Shown: positions 1 to 6,592 of the stretch, in pieces
Layout: each line of letters opens with the position of its first letter
Position numbering within the stretch: the stretch's first letter is position 1
Assembly (NCBI RefSeq): GCF_002159665.1
Contig: NZ_NFJC01000017.1
Span: 1-64,000 of the forward strand
Length of the DNA stretch: 64,000 nucleotides
Source of the DNA: Desulfovibrio sp. An276
Lineage (GTDB): Bacteria; Desulfobacterota; Desulfovibrionia; Desulfovibrionales; Desulfovibrionaceae
Reading direction: 5' to 3'
Program-made: the position numbers and the translations under genes
Notes under the pieces: generated by a model
Seen by the model: only the letters and a program-made list of their open reading frames with translations
What the model was told of the DNA's origin: nothing
Databases searched by the model: none

Positions 1-18
1 CTATTCCGCCTTGTGTTC

Positions 19-93
<75 letters not shown>

Positions 94-166
94 TCAGTCG
101 GTGCGAAAAATGTCTCTACGCCAACGTGTGGCGCTTGTCAAGCGTAATTTCGCGCTTTCGCCTCGG

Positions 167-646
167 CTAACCCCTGCAAGAAGAACACGAATCCGTGTGA
201 CCGGCCCGAACCTTCTTCGTCTCAAGTAACTCCTTTACATTTTTTACACAGCTATTGATATCTTCTTTTATATCGCTCTCCCAAAACCGTAATACATCCC
301 AACCAAGATCGCTAAGTTCCTTATTCACCTTAGCGTCCCTTTGAATATTTCTATTTATTTTATTCCGCCAAAACTCAGAATAATGCGATAGTTCCTCATC
401 AAGGGAAGACATTTTCCTGATTACCCAGTTATGCCCGTGCCAAAAATCGCCGTCACAAAAGATGGCGATTTTATATTTTGTAAACACTATATCAGGCTTA
501 CCTGGAAGCTTTGAGTAATTAACACGATATCGTAGACCCTCTCGCCAAAGAGCTTTACGCAATAGTAACTCAGGGACAGTGTTCTTTGATTTTATAGACG
601 ACATTATCCTGTGCGTTACCTCAAATGATCGTTTGCTATCTCCCAC
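167..646 (-). CDS. vsr: Very short patch repair endonuclease (Vsr)
   Basis: Vsr nicks beside T:G mismatches that arise when 5-methylcytosine deaminates, protecting DNA modified by a C5 methyltransferase. The protein has the family blocks MSSIKSKNT..PELLLRKAL, LPGKPDIVF, IAIFCDGDFWHGH (metal and catalytic Asp/His region) and FWRNKI. I place the start at a GTG with an AGGA element nine bases upstream, giving 159 aa, near the usual length. That start overlaps the stop of the restriction gene (GTGGGAGATAG), so the two are probably translationally coupled. It is the last gene of a methyltransferase-endonuclease-Vsr operon, which fits its function. Confidence 0.9.
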   Translation of the reverse strand: MGDSKRSFEVTHRIMSSIKSKNTVPELLLRKALWREGLRYRVNYSKLPGKPDIVFTKYKIAIFCDGDFWHGHNWVIRKMSSLDEELSHYSEFWRNKINRNIQRDAKVNKELSDLGWDVLRFWESDIKEDINSCVKNVKELLETKKVRAGHTDSCSSCRG

Positions 647-1715
647 GATACTCTGTCCTGAAATACTGCGCAAAAATTTTGTTTAGCACATACTCAGATT
701 CACCTCTCGTAATTCCATTTGATGTCTTCCCAGAGGCGATTATAGATACTTTCGTAACCCACTCCTTTATTATATCCCTTATATTACCTTGTATTTGTCT
801 ATTTAATATAGCTCTCTTTATTCTATCGCATATAGAGAAATAATTATCTGAAACTCTTCCATACACTGCAGGAAATCTTTTTATTTCACCAGATTCGAGT
901 TCCATAGGAAATTTACCACCAGCGCTAAAAGAGTCTCTTGTATGTATATCCACAATACCTTTAGTAGTTACTAACCAAAAAGCAAAATTATTATAATTGC
1001 CGGCAAATATCTCAGGATACTTAAGAAGCGCTGTCACTATATAATATTTTTTCTCATTAAGACTCAGTGTGTCCCACATTCTTATTTTCATTGGTACCAC
1101 ATCATTCCCTGTTGTGGAGTCACCAGCCCACCACAGACTCTCACCTTCTTTTAACTGAGATCTGTAATATTTTGCTACTGGCTCAATGGGGTTATCCATG
1201 TTTCTTAGCTGATCGTATGGTATCTTAAGCTTGTCAAATATAGTGGCGTTATCAGACAAATCCATATCAATTAGGTATCTGGGCATATGCGTTACCGCTA
1301 TGTCGTAGAGACATTTCTCGTATGGCTTTGACCTGAATTGGATAGGATTACCACCCAATTTGCCAAACGTCATGTATATGCGCTCAACGCCGTCTATTCG
1401 CGTGGTTTCCAGTATACTGCTCCCAGTAGACCGCCACTTGTCTTCTTTTGTGCTCTTTACCTCAACGCCATACATCCCAGACGCCACTATATCAGGAAAC
1501 TTATGACCAGACACAAGTCTAATAGTGTTCTCAAAAGGTGTTCCCCTCGCGCTTATGTCTAGAGCGTGAGCCACATCTTTCTCCAGGTCAAGCCCTGAGC
1601 GACCTATATAATAGGCCCGTTTGCTCACCGCGTCATTATTTAAGTATGTGTCAGTCCTGCGCATTAATAACGAGAACTCACTCTCGCTAGGGGCTGATGT
1701 CACGCACACTATCAT
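636..1715 (-). CDS. Type II restriction endonuclease, PD-(D/E)XK type
   Basis: A 359 aa protein between the methyltransferase and vsr genes. Around residue 75 it has KFPDIVASGMYGVEVKSTK, the PD...(E)xK arrangement of a PD-(D/E)XK nuclease active site. Position and motif together make it the cleaving partner of the neighbouring C5 methyltransferase. The start has AAGGAG nine bases upstream. It begins three bases after the methyltransferase gene ends. I cannot read the recognition site from sequence. The region looks somewhat more A+T-rich than the replication genes, consistent with acquired cargo. Confidence 0.75.
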   Translation of the reverse strand: MIVCVTSAPSESEFSLLMRRTDTYLNNDAVSKRAYYIGRSGLDLEKDVAHALDISARGTPFENTIRLVSGHKFPDIVASGMYGVEVKSTKEDKWRSTGSSILETTRIDGVERIYMTFGKLGGNPIQFRSKPYEKCLYDIAVTHMPRYLIDMDLSDNATIFDKLKIPYDQLRNMDNPIEPVAKYYRSQLKEGESLWWAGDSTTGNDVVPMKIRMWDTLSLNEKKYYIVTALLKYPEIFAGNYNNFAFWLVTTKGIVDIHTRDSFSAGGKFPMELESGEIKRFPAVYGRVSDNYFSICDRIKRAILNRQIQGNIRDIIKEWVTKVSIIASGKTSNGITRGESEYVLNKIFAQYFRTEYRGR

Positions 1716-1718
1716 ACG

Positions 1719-2942
1719 CTACTCCTTAAAGTACTTTTCCCACTTACGTTCAATATTTTTCGCTATATTGTACGCAAGCACACATGGTACGGCGTTACCA
1801 ATAATTTTATAAGCGTCACTAGAAGATACAGACACATTCTTGCCTGTTTTCGCGAGTATGAATTGATACTCGTCCGGGAACGTTTGTATTCTGGCGCACT
1901 CCCTCACAGTGAGCCTTCTCTCTGGAAGGCCAGCGGCGAGCTCGGCGTCGTGCTTGCCACCATGCTCCTTGGATAGCCTGCGGTACTCGATATTCCCGTG
2001 GTGCTCAGACCTGATTGTAGGCCCAACGGAATCAAGCTTTACTTCCGTTTGCCCCTGGCAATGAGCCCCCATGTATTTTGCCTTTGAGTATTTTTCCTGT
2101 GACTTATCAGTGGCTACCTCTGGCTCGACGAGACCCGTGAAGGCGTCAGAGCAAGTAACATAATCCAGTAAGCCGGGCCCGTGAGTCGGTAATGGGTAAG
2201 GATCATATTCCTCTGGAATATCCTTGCTCAACAGCGCCTCCATCGCTCCGGCGGTCAGGGCGTTCTTTCTGAAGCCAAAGAATATGACCCTCTCTCTTGA
2301 TTGGGGAACGCCGTAATCAGCGGCACGCAGAACTTTCGCTGGAACAACCAAATACCCACCATCGCCAGCCTCAGCGAAATCACGCTCAATAATTTCTTTC
2401 ACATCCTCCAGGTTGGTAAGCCCCTTTACATTTTCAGCTATAAACAATTTAGGGCAAGTTATCGTAATAACTTCCCTCATCCAAATATACAATTTCCCCC
2501 TACTCTCAGTGGATGGCTCACCGGCGTCAAGCGTTCCCCCAAGATGGCTTTTTTTAGATTTGAATCCTAATCTTTTACCAGCCACTGAGAAATCCTGACA
2601 TGGAAAACCACCCGTTACGACATCAATACCTTCTGGAAACACAAAATCCCCAGTATTATGTTTTCTTACCAAGTCTACTATACTACCTAGATGATACACA
2701 TCATCAGCGTTATTTATTCGACAGCTAAAAAAAGAAACCCATGCCGCTTTCGCGTCAGGTCTTATATCGTTAGCAAAGACAGTCCTAAATTTTGTTGGTG
2801 ATAATGTTACCCAATCACCATTATTATTAGCCACCCAGTCTGCGTGCTCCTCAAGATTAATAGATTTTTTCAAGCACGAAAAACCGCCTTCAAAACCTAT
2901 ATCCATGCCACCACATCCAGAAAATAATGACAGTACTTTCAA
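1719..2942 (-). CDS. DNA (cytosine-5-)-methyltransferase
   Basis: A 407 aa enzyme with the ordered C5-methyltransferase motifs: SAM-binding LFSGCGGMDIGF near the N-terminus, catalytic GGFPCQDFSVAG (Cys115), an ENVKG motif, PQSRERVIFFGF, and a C-terminal IGNAVP motif. It would methylate cytosine at the site cut by the downstream nuclease, with Vsr repairing deamination products. The start is a TTG with GGGAGGACAGG immediately upstream. First gene of the operon. A variable region of about 80 residues before the RLTVRECARIQTFP block is the likely target-recognition domain. Confidence 0.93.
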   Translation of the reverse strand: MKVLSLFSGCGGMDIGFEGGFSCLKKSINLEEHADWVANNNGDWVTLSPTKFRTVFANDIRPDAKAAWVSFFSCRINNADDVYHLGSIVDLVRKHNTGDFVFPEGIDVVTGGFPCQDFSVAGKRLGFKSKKSHLGGTLDAGEPSTESRGKLYIWMREVITITCPKLFIAENVKGLTNLEDVKEIIERDFAEAGDGGYLVVPAKVLRAADYGVPQSRERVIFFGFRKNALTAGAMEALLSKDIPEEYDPYPLPTHGPGLLDYVTCSDAFTGLVEPEVATDKSQEKYSKAKYMGAHCQGQTEVKLDSVGPTIRSEHHGNIEYRRLSKEHGGKHDAELAAGLPERRLTVRECARIQTFPDEYQFILAKTGKNVSVSSSDAYKIIGNAVPCVLAYNIAKNIERKWEKYFKE

Positions 2943-3062
2943 CCTGTCCTCCCCTCATACCAAATATTAGCTTAAGCAAGTCTAGCGTCCACAAGTCCTA
3001 CCTACAAAAACGCCAAATTCTACACCATTTCTACCCCACCTTCGGCTAAAAAACAAATGTTT

Positions 3063-3105
3063 GCGTAAGCGGCAGCAGGGCTACCAACCCTGCTGCCGCT
3101 TACGC
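3063..3105 (-). terminator. Rho-independent terminator
   Basis: Perfect 18 bp stem (GCGTAAGCGGCAGCAGGG and its complement) with a seven-base loop. On the minus strand it is followed by AAACATTTGTTTTTT. It ends the transcript that carries the micro-ORF array. Confidence 0.85.
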
Positions 3106-3128
3106 TTTCTACCCTACCGAGTTACCAA

Positions 3129-3146
3129 TCATAATAATAACCGCAT
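3129..3146 (-). CDS. Micro-ORF 7, peptide MRLLL
   Basis: Five codons and TGA, preceded by GGAGG at a workable distance. It is the last member of the array before the terminator. The peptide reduces to the Arg and Leu (TTA) core shared with its neighbours. Whether it is translated is unknown. Confidence 0.4.
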   Translation of the reverse strand: MRLLL

Positions 3147-3192
3147 CGTCTTGGGCCTCCTTAATGCCCAACTCAGCTGCGACGTACCACTC

Positions 3193-3222
3193 CTACCCTA
3201 GTAACCCATGTCTTCTTGGCAT
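3193..3222 (-). CDS. Micro-ORF 6, peptide MPRRHGLLG
   Basis: Nine codons ending TAG with GAGGAGG upstream. The C-terminal Leu-Leu-Gly and the bases GGTTACTAGGGTAG match the array pattern. Function unknown. Confidence 0.5.
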   Translation of the reverse strand: MPRRHGLLG

Positions 3223-3265
3223 CTTCCAACCTCCTCGCGAATAGTATAGTTTCCAGATTAACTTA

Positions 3266-3295
3266 CTAGGTTAATAACGGTTGGCCGTACGGCAT
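3266..3295 (-). CDS. Micro-ORF 5, peptide MPYGQPLLT
   Basis: Nine codons ending TAG, with GGAGG upstream. It shares the Leu-Leu-x ending and the conserved leader GAAACAATC before its ribosome site. Function unknown. Confidence 0.5.
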   Translation of the reverse strand: MPYGQPLLT

Positions 3296-3346
3296 CCACT
3301 AACCTCCTTCGTTTGATTGTTTCTCACTCTTGTCCCCAAACCACGT

Positions 3347-3373
3347 CTATCCTAATAACTGCGCTTGGCGCAT
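3347..3373 (-). CDS. Micro-ORF 4, peptide MRQAQLLG
   Basis: Eight codons and TAG with GGAGG about eight bases before the ATG. Its core CAGTTATTAGGATAG is the clearest copy of the array consensus. That core also resembles the core of the phage promoter (GTTATAAGGATAT). Function unknown. Confidence 0.5.
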   Translation of the reverse strand: MRQAQLLG

Positions 3374-3425
3374 GTTATCCTTCCTCCGTCATTTGATTGT
3401 TTCCTCATCCTGCACCCTAGCCACC

Positions 3426-3455
3426 TTATCTTAATAACTGCGACTGGTGCCGCAT
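3426..3455 (-). CDS. Micro-ORF 3, peptide MRHQSQLLR
   Basis: Nine codons and TAA behind a GGAGGG ribosome site, with the conserved leader GAAACAATC farther upstream. Gln-Leu-Leu is shared with micro-ORF 4. Function unknown. Confidence 0.5.
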   Translation of the reverse strand: MRHQSQLLR

Positions 3456-3496
3456 AATATCTTCCCTCCTTTGGTTAAATTGTTTTCCTCTATCCC

Positions 3497-3526
3497 CTAG
3501 CCTAATAACCGCGACCTAAGCCGCAT
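3497..3526 (-). CDS. Micro-ORF 2, peptide MRLRSRLLG
   Basis: Nine codons and TAG behind AGGAGGTGATGTCA. It ends Leu-Leu-Gly like micro-ORFs 4 and 6. Function unknown. Confidence 0.5.
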   Translation of the reverse strand: MRLRSRLLG

Positions 3527-3545
3527 TGACATCACCTCCTATTTA

Positions 3546-3596
3546 TTAAAGTATGCCTTCCAATTTCCTACAGCCTAATAATAGCCATATAGGCAT
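3546..3596 (-). CDS. Micro-ORF 1, peptide of 16 aa
   Basis: First and longest member (MPIWLLLG then CRKLEGIL), with AGGAGG eight bases before the chosen ATG. An in-frame ATG lies two codons earlier but too close to the ribosome site. The first half has the Leu-Leu-Gly array core; here the stop after Gly is missing and reading continues eight codons. Function unknown. Confidence 0.5.
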   Translation of the reverse strand: MPIWLLLGCRKLEGIL

Positions 3597-3637
3597 CAGC
3601 ATCACCTCCTTGCCATAATGCTATATTTCCCTTCTTA

Positions 3638-3680
3638 CTACCTTATAACACATTTGGTGGCATTTTGACGAAAATTTATA
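3638..3680 (-). promoter_or_regulatory. Phage promoter P1
   Basis: Minus strand reads TATAAATTTTC, a spacer, then TGTTATAAGG. Third and nearest of three copies ahead of the micro-ORF array; its 3' part (TAGTAAG) departs from the GATATG consensus. Confidence 0.6.
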
Positions 3681-3700
3681 GATACACCTACCGTTTATTT

Positions 3701-3740
3701 TTCATATCCTTATAACATAAATGACCCCCAAAAATTTAAT
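3701..3740 (-). promoter_or_regulatory. Phage promoter P2
   Basis: Minus strand: TTAAATTTTTGGGGG, a spacer, then ATGTTATAAGGATATGA. A full match to the element repeated ten times in the window, ahead of the micro-ORF array. Confidence 0.75.
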
Positions 3741-3758
3741 AATAGATAAGTCTATTCT

Positions 3759-3795
3759 TTCATATCCTTATAACACAAAATCGCCAAATTAACGA
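3759..3795 (-). promoter_or_regulatory. Phage promoter P3
   Basis: Minus strand: GTTAATTTGGCG, a spacer, then TGTTATAAGGATATGAAAG. Farthest of the three copies before the micro-ORF array and just downstream of the lipoprotein terminator. Confidence 0.7.
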
Positions 3796-3801
3796 AAAAA
3801 T

Positions 3802-3840
3802 AAAAGCCCCACAACGTTTATTAAACTTTGTGGGGCTTTT
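3802..3840 (-). terminator. Terminator after lipoprotein gene
   Basis: Stem AAAAGCCCCACAA pairing with TTGTGGGGCTTTT around a short A+T loop. It lies 11 bases after the lipoprotein stop codon and probably works in both directions. Confidence 0.8.
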
Positions 3841-3850
3841 ATTTTAATTT

Positions 3851-4216
3851 TTAGAAACTTATGCTATCAACATATTTATCTATACCATCTCCTTTGTATT
3901 CATGATGTACAGTAAAATATAGCTTACATTCTGGTCTATTAGCAACACAAAAGTTCCACTTTGTTCCATCCTTCTCAATATATGTAATATCTATATACTC
4001 CATACTATTATCTGGTGACCAGTAAGTATATACAGAATTGTGAAATGACCTCGGAGCACCCAATTTATCGAGTATCTCCTGTTTTGTAGTCTTCCCCTGA
4101 ATAATAGTCATCTCTGCCACTTTAACAGGTTTAATTTCTACAACCTTAGCTTGTCTCTGAGGTAAGCAAGACACCTGAAGCATAAGGGTTGCAATAAGTG
4201 CCACAAATAATCTCAT
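3851..4216 (-). CDS. BamE/SmpA-like small lipoprotein
   Basis: 121 aa, starting at an ATG with GGAGG nine bases upstream; an upstream in-frame extension would overlap the preceding gene. The N-terminus MRLFVALIATLMLQVSC is a signal peptide ending in a probable lipobox cysteine, although Gln at -3 is atypical. The region GKTTKQEILDKLGAP followed by a Trp/Tyr-rich strand resembles the BamE/SmpA/OmlA fold, which is found in outer membrane lipoproteins. This would suit a Gram-negative host. It is co-transcribed behind the AcrVA2-like gene with a 13-base gap. The role in the phage is unknown; surface modification or exclusion is possible. Confidence 0.6.
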   Translation of the reverse strand: MRLFVALIATLMLQVSCLPQRQAKVVEIKPVKVAEMTIIQGKTTKQEILDKLGAPRSFHNSVYTYWSPDNSMEYIDITYIEKDGTKWNFCVANRPECKLYFTVHHEYKGDGIDKYVDSISF

Positions 4217-4229
4217 AGTATTCCCTCCT

Positions 4230-5201
4230 TTATTCTTTCTCCATCCCAACCAGCATGGGATGGAGCCACTTCAGCACAAACGTCCTATCCCCCTTCCTCG
4301 GACCAGTCCAGAATCCATGCCAATGTCCGCGCCTAACGTGTGCCCGTGGGCTTGCGTGCGTACCACCCGCGTACTCCGGCTTTTGGGCGACAGCATCGCG
4401 CAGGGCTTGGCCCAGGCTGCGTCCTACCTCCCAAACCGTCACCTTCTGCGCTGGAAACAAGGCCATACCGCCCTTTACCTTTTTGGGCTTGGGGCGAACA
4501 GGAGATTTGCCGGGCTGGCGAAGGTTGTCTATTTCCGGTTTGTCGGAGCAGAGATACAATACCAGAGCCACAAGGCTTTGCACATCCTTTTTGTAATGCT
4601 CATCGGGCGGAATCTCCGGCATACCCTTTTGTCTCATATACTCGACCGCAGGGGCATTCAGCTTTGCCAGCGTCTCGCTGACGCTCAAGCCTTCTTCCAA
4701 AGGTATGACGATCTGCACAGGCTCATACTCTTCCAAGAACAGCACGAAGCGCAGCTCCAACAACTGTGTGCCGTAATCAAAATCGTAGAAGACAAGCGTC
4801 CCCACAACGCCAGGCAGTGATTCGAAAAACCAGTCTGGCAACTGAATGTAGATAGCGTACTCCGGCAGCCTGACTACCACATCGATGGGTATGGGCTTAT
4901 CGGTGTCTGTGTCCTTCAACGCCACCAGCAGGTTGTCGTCAAAGTGGTAAACGCCCTGGCTGTACCGCCAGGCTATCAGACCAGTAGTGACGCCAGCGAA
5001 GCGTACATCCTCATCTGTCGGAGGATCACCAATCTCTCCCATTTTTATGAGGCTCTTCGCCCATACGGAGATAGGTATAAACACGATCTCCGGAGCGCTC
5101 CAATATGCCGGGCGCAAGGAGAGCACATGGTTCACATACTTGTTCAGTACCGGGACGCGCTTGCCCAGTTCGGCAAGCTTTCGCGACGGGGGAAAATCCA
5201 T
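4230..5201 (-). CDS. AcrVA2-like protein
   Basis: 323 aa, almost the length of AcrVA2 from Moraxella bovoculi (about 322 aa). The strongest match is the C-terminus: HVRRGHWHGFWTG here against HIRRGHWHGYWQG in AcrVA2, then a basic/aromatic strand (FVLKWLHPMLVG). An acidic middle part (LEEGLSVSETLAKL) also aligns with AcrVA2. AcrVA2 lowers Cas12a production; homologues are known on many mobile elements, including ones whose hosts lack Cas12a. The call rests on recalled family sequence, not a search. The start has AGGAGG seven to eight bases upstream. Array 1 lies just upstream. Confidence 0.75.
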   Translation of the reverse strand: MDFPPSRKLAELGKRVPVLNKYVNHVLSLRPAYWSAPEIVFIPISVWAKSLIKMGEIGDPPTDEDVRFAGVTTGLIAWRYSQGVYHFDDNLLVALKDTDTDKPIPIDVVVRLPEYAIYIQLPDWFFESLPGVVGTLVFYDFDYGTQLLELRFVLFLEEYEPVQIVIPLEEGLSVSETLAKLNAPAVEYMRQKGMPEIPPDEHYKKDVQSLVALVLYLCSDKPEIDNLRQPGKSPVRPKPKKVKGGMALFPAQKVTVWEVGRSLGQALRDAVAQKPEYAGGTHASPRAHVRRGHWHGFWTGPRKGDRTFVLKWLHPMLVGMEKE

Positions 5202-5276
5202 GGCTAACCTCCTGCGTCTGATAACTTACGTAAAAATTTAGAGAAGTGCCAGTACTGCCTAAACTGTGAAAATTTC

Positions 5277-5306
5277 TTGACTATCTCCCAACACATATTG
5301 TATGGC
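5277..5306 (+). promoter_or_regulatory. Promoter of RNA unit 1A
   Basis: TTGACT, an 18-base spacer and TATGGC, ending six bases before the outer stem of unit 1A. The -10 is the weakest of the four array 1 promoters. Confidence 0.5.
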
Positions 5307-5312
5307 GAAATC

Positions 5313-5456
5313 GTGCGGGGTGTTCCTGGCTGGTAACGTCCAGGCTCCATTGAAGCGAGCCAATGCAAGTACTGCTGTATTTCCTAGTTATTACATCCCG
5401 GGTACCGTCCCGGGCTCCATTGGCTTCCATAGGCTAAAAATAGCCGCACCCTGCAC
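5313..5456 (+). ncRNA. Structured RNA unit 1A (array 1)
   Basis: A 144 nt unit closed by a 10 bp outer stem, GTGCGGGGTG with CACCCTGCAC (one G-U pair). Inside are two modules, each a stable hairpin followed by GGCTCCATTG: one stem is CCTGG..CCAGG around GTAA, the other CCCGGG..CCCGGG. GCCAATG and CATTGGC between modules can pair. A small hairpin GGCTA-AAAA-TAGCC comes just before the closing strand. The predicted start site is the first base of the stem. No significant ORF fits. Function unknown. Confidence 0.7.
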
Positions 5457-5468
5457 AGCATTTACCTA

Positions 5469-5498
5469 TTGACACTCACCTTCCCCTCAATCTATAAA
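5469..5498 (+). promoter_or_regulatory. Promoter of RNA unit 1B
   Basis: Consensus TTGACA, 18-base spacer, TATAAA, five bases before the unit's outer stem. This is the best sigma70-like promoter in the window and fixes the array 1 strand as plus. Confidence 0.75.
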
Positions 5499-5503
5499 AT
5501 CCT

Positions 5504-5664
5504 GTGCAGGGTGTTTCCTGGCGGGTAACCGCCAGGCTCCATTGAAGCTAGTACATTTTTTTGTAACTTGAACGGCTATACAGCTTTTCCCGGCAGCCAT
5601 GCTGTCGGGCTCCATTGAAGCAATATTGTGATTGCTACAGGCTAAAAATAGCCGCGCCCTGCAC
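5504..5664 (+). ncRNA. Structured RNA unit 1B (array 1)
   Basis: 161 nt. Outer stem GTGCAGGGTG with CGCCCTGCAC (one T-G wobble on this strand). First module: CCTGGCGG-GTAA-CCGCCAGG then CTCCATTGAAGC. Second module: CCCGGCAG..CTGTCGGG (with G-U) then CTCCATTGAAGC. Then an AGCAAT..ATTGCT hairpin and GGCTA-AAAA-TAGCC. The first hairpin has a GNRA loop, which would be lost on the other strand. Same architecture as unit 1A with different stem sequences. Confidence 0.75.
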
Positions 5665-5703
5665 GACCTTTGACTCCTACACCTCGTAGTCAGCGTCACA
5701 CTA

Positions 5704-5737
5704 AAGGGTATAGCTTGCTTGCGAGCTATACCCTTTA
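5704..5737. terminator. Hairpin between RNA units 1B and 1C
   Basis: AAAGGGTATAGCT pairs with AGCTATACCCTTT around a short TGCTTGCG loop. The right arm overlaps the -35 of unit 1C (TTTACT). No long T-run, so it may be a processing or regulatory hairpin rather than a terminator. Confidence 0.45.
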
Positions 5738-5763
5738 CTTACCAATATCAAATGCTGTATAGA
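5734..5763 (+). promoter_or_regulatory. Promoter of RNA unit 1C
   Basis: TTTACT, 18-base spacer, TATAGA, seven bases before the outer stem of unit 1C. Same geometry as the other array 1 promoters. Confidence 0.65.
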
Positions 5764-5770
5764 CATAGCT

Positions 5771-5857
5771 GTGCAGGGTGTTCCCGATGGGTGACCATCG
5801 GGCCCCATTGAAGCAATATTGTTATTAATATAGGCTAAAAATAGCCGCACCCTGCAC
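5771..5857 (+). ncRNA. Structured RNA unit 1C (array 1)
   Basis: 87 nt, a single-module version. Perfect outer stem GTGCAGGGTG/CACCCTGCAC, hairpin CCCGATGG-GTGA-CCATCGGG (GNRA loop), CCCATTGAAGC, an A+T linker and GGCTA-AAAA-TAGCC. The stem differs from units 1A and 1B at paired positions, so pairing is kept while sequence changes. Confidence 0.75.
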
Positions 5858-5861
5858 GACC

Positions 5862-5891
5862 TTTACTTATCACCGCCAGATAATGTATAGT
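5862..5891 (+). promoter_or_regulatory. Promoter of RNA unit 1D
   Basis: TTTACT, 18-base spacer, TATAGT, seven bases before the outer stem of unit 1D. The bases around it (ATGTATAG, TAGTTGTGCA) resemble those before unit 1C. Confidence 0.6.
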
Positions 5892-5898
5892 CGTAGTT

Positions 5899-5962
5899 GT
5901 GCAAGGTGCTCGCAATGAAGGTTGGTCGAGTCCTTCGTTGTTACATGGGCAACACCCTGCAC
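5899..5962 (+). ncRNA. Structured RNA unit 1D, reduced form
   Basis: 64 nt. The outer stem GTGCAAGGTG/CACCCTGCAC has one mismatch. Inside is one hairpin, CAATGAAGG..CCTTCGTTG, with a T-G pair. It lacks the CTCCATTGAAGC and GGCTAAAAATAGCC blocks. It keeps its own promoter, so it may be a degenerate or specialised copy. Confidence 0.5.
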
Positions 5963-5993
5963 ACCTCTACTTCTCCTTAAGTAGTATCACGTC

Positions 5994-6028
5994 AAAGGGG
6001 CGCAGCCTGCTTGCAAGCCGCGCCCCTT
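5994..6028. terminator. G+C-rich hairpin after array 1
   Basis: AAGGGGCGC pairs with GCGCCCCTT, with an inner TTGCTTGC-type loop like the hairpin between units 1B and 1C. Likely transcription end or processing signal for array 1. Confidence 0.45.
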
Positions 6029-6160
6029 GTCTGTATATTATCTGTACACTTGCTTTACACTTAACCCCGGCAAGTAGCGTTGAGCTCCCTGCACCATGCG
6101 CCCTTGGATGCGGGGAGCTTATTTGCACGAAATACGCCAGTGTATCGGCGGCTTCGAGCA

Positions 6161-6208
6161 CAGGCCCCCTTTCCTGCTAATGTGGCGGCGGGAGAGGGGG
6201 TCTGTTTT
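6161..6208 (+). terminator. Possible plus-strand terminator
   Basis: CAGGCCCCC pairs with GGGGGTCTG, followed on the plus strand by TTTTTG. The loop is long. It could end read-through from array 1. Confidence 0.35.
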
Positions 6209-6416
6209 TGTTTGCTGTTGAAGGTAAAAATACGTGTAAGCTTTTGTGTAGCACACTTGGAGAATCAGCATCAGGATATCTAGAAGCTTTCTCATATTTA
6301 TCGGCAGCCTGGAGCAATCCATACAACTCGGAAAGTTTTCCCTCCAATCCGTAACATAAGTCGTTATTTCTTTCTTCTGCTGCAAGATTATCCCAGGCTG
6401 CCGAACACTGTTCCAT
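6177..6416 (-). CDS. Hypothetical protein (79 aa)
   Basis: A short ORF beginning MEQCSAAWDNLAAEERNN, with a helical, charged N-terminal half and a proline-rich tail. AAAGGGGG lies upstream but is about 12 bases from this ATG and seven from an ATG in another frame, so the reading frame is uncertain. It starts just downstream of a minus-strand terminator. I do not recognise it. Confidence 0.35.
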   Translation of the reverse strand: MEQCSAAWDNLAAEERNNDLCYGLEGKLSELYGLLQAADKYEKASRYPDADSPSVLHKSLHVFLPSTANKNRPPLPPPH

Positions 6417-6459
6417 GGCATCACCGTACCCCCTTTGCCCAGATAACCTAAAAACAAGC

Positions 6460-6506
6460 GGTGCGCCAGTAGCGTGGGTACTGTTTCCCCACACCACTGG
6501 CGCACC
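6460..6506 (-). terminator. Terminator of Arg-rich micro-ORF transcript
   Basis: GGTGCGCCAGT pairs with ACTGGCGCACC; on the minus strand the stem is followed by GCTTGTTTTT. Confidence 0.75.
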
Positions 6507-6530
6507 TTTTTCTAACTAAGCCATCCGGCA

Positions 6531-6560
6531 TCATAACCGTCTACGCCTTCTCTTGCGCAT
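6531..6560 (-). CDS. Arg-rich micro-ORF, MRKRRRRRL
   Basis: Nine codons and TGA, preceded by GGAGGTGCGTT. The first nine residues equal those of the micro-ORF just upstream, so this is a duplication with an early stop. Five consecutive Arg codons are AGA, AGG, CGT, AGA, CGG, most of them rare in many bacteria. Confidence 0.5.
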   Translation of the reverse strand: MRKRRRRRL

Positions 6561-6592
6561 AACGCACCTCCGAGAATTTAATAATTACAAGA

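Noticed and set aside
5277-5962. Tandem Rho-independent terminators or tRNA-like units
   Set aside because: The unit geometry (promoter, outer stem, modules) repeats, and there are no T-runs or cloverleafs.
6119-6505. Alternative frame ORF over 6177-6416
   Set aside because: Its composition is less protein-like; though its ATG has better spacing, neither reading is convincing.
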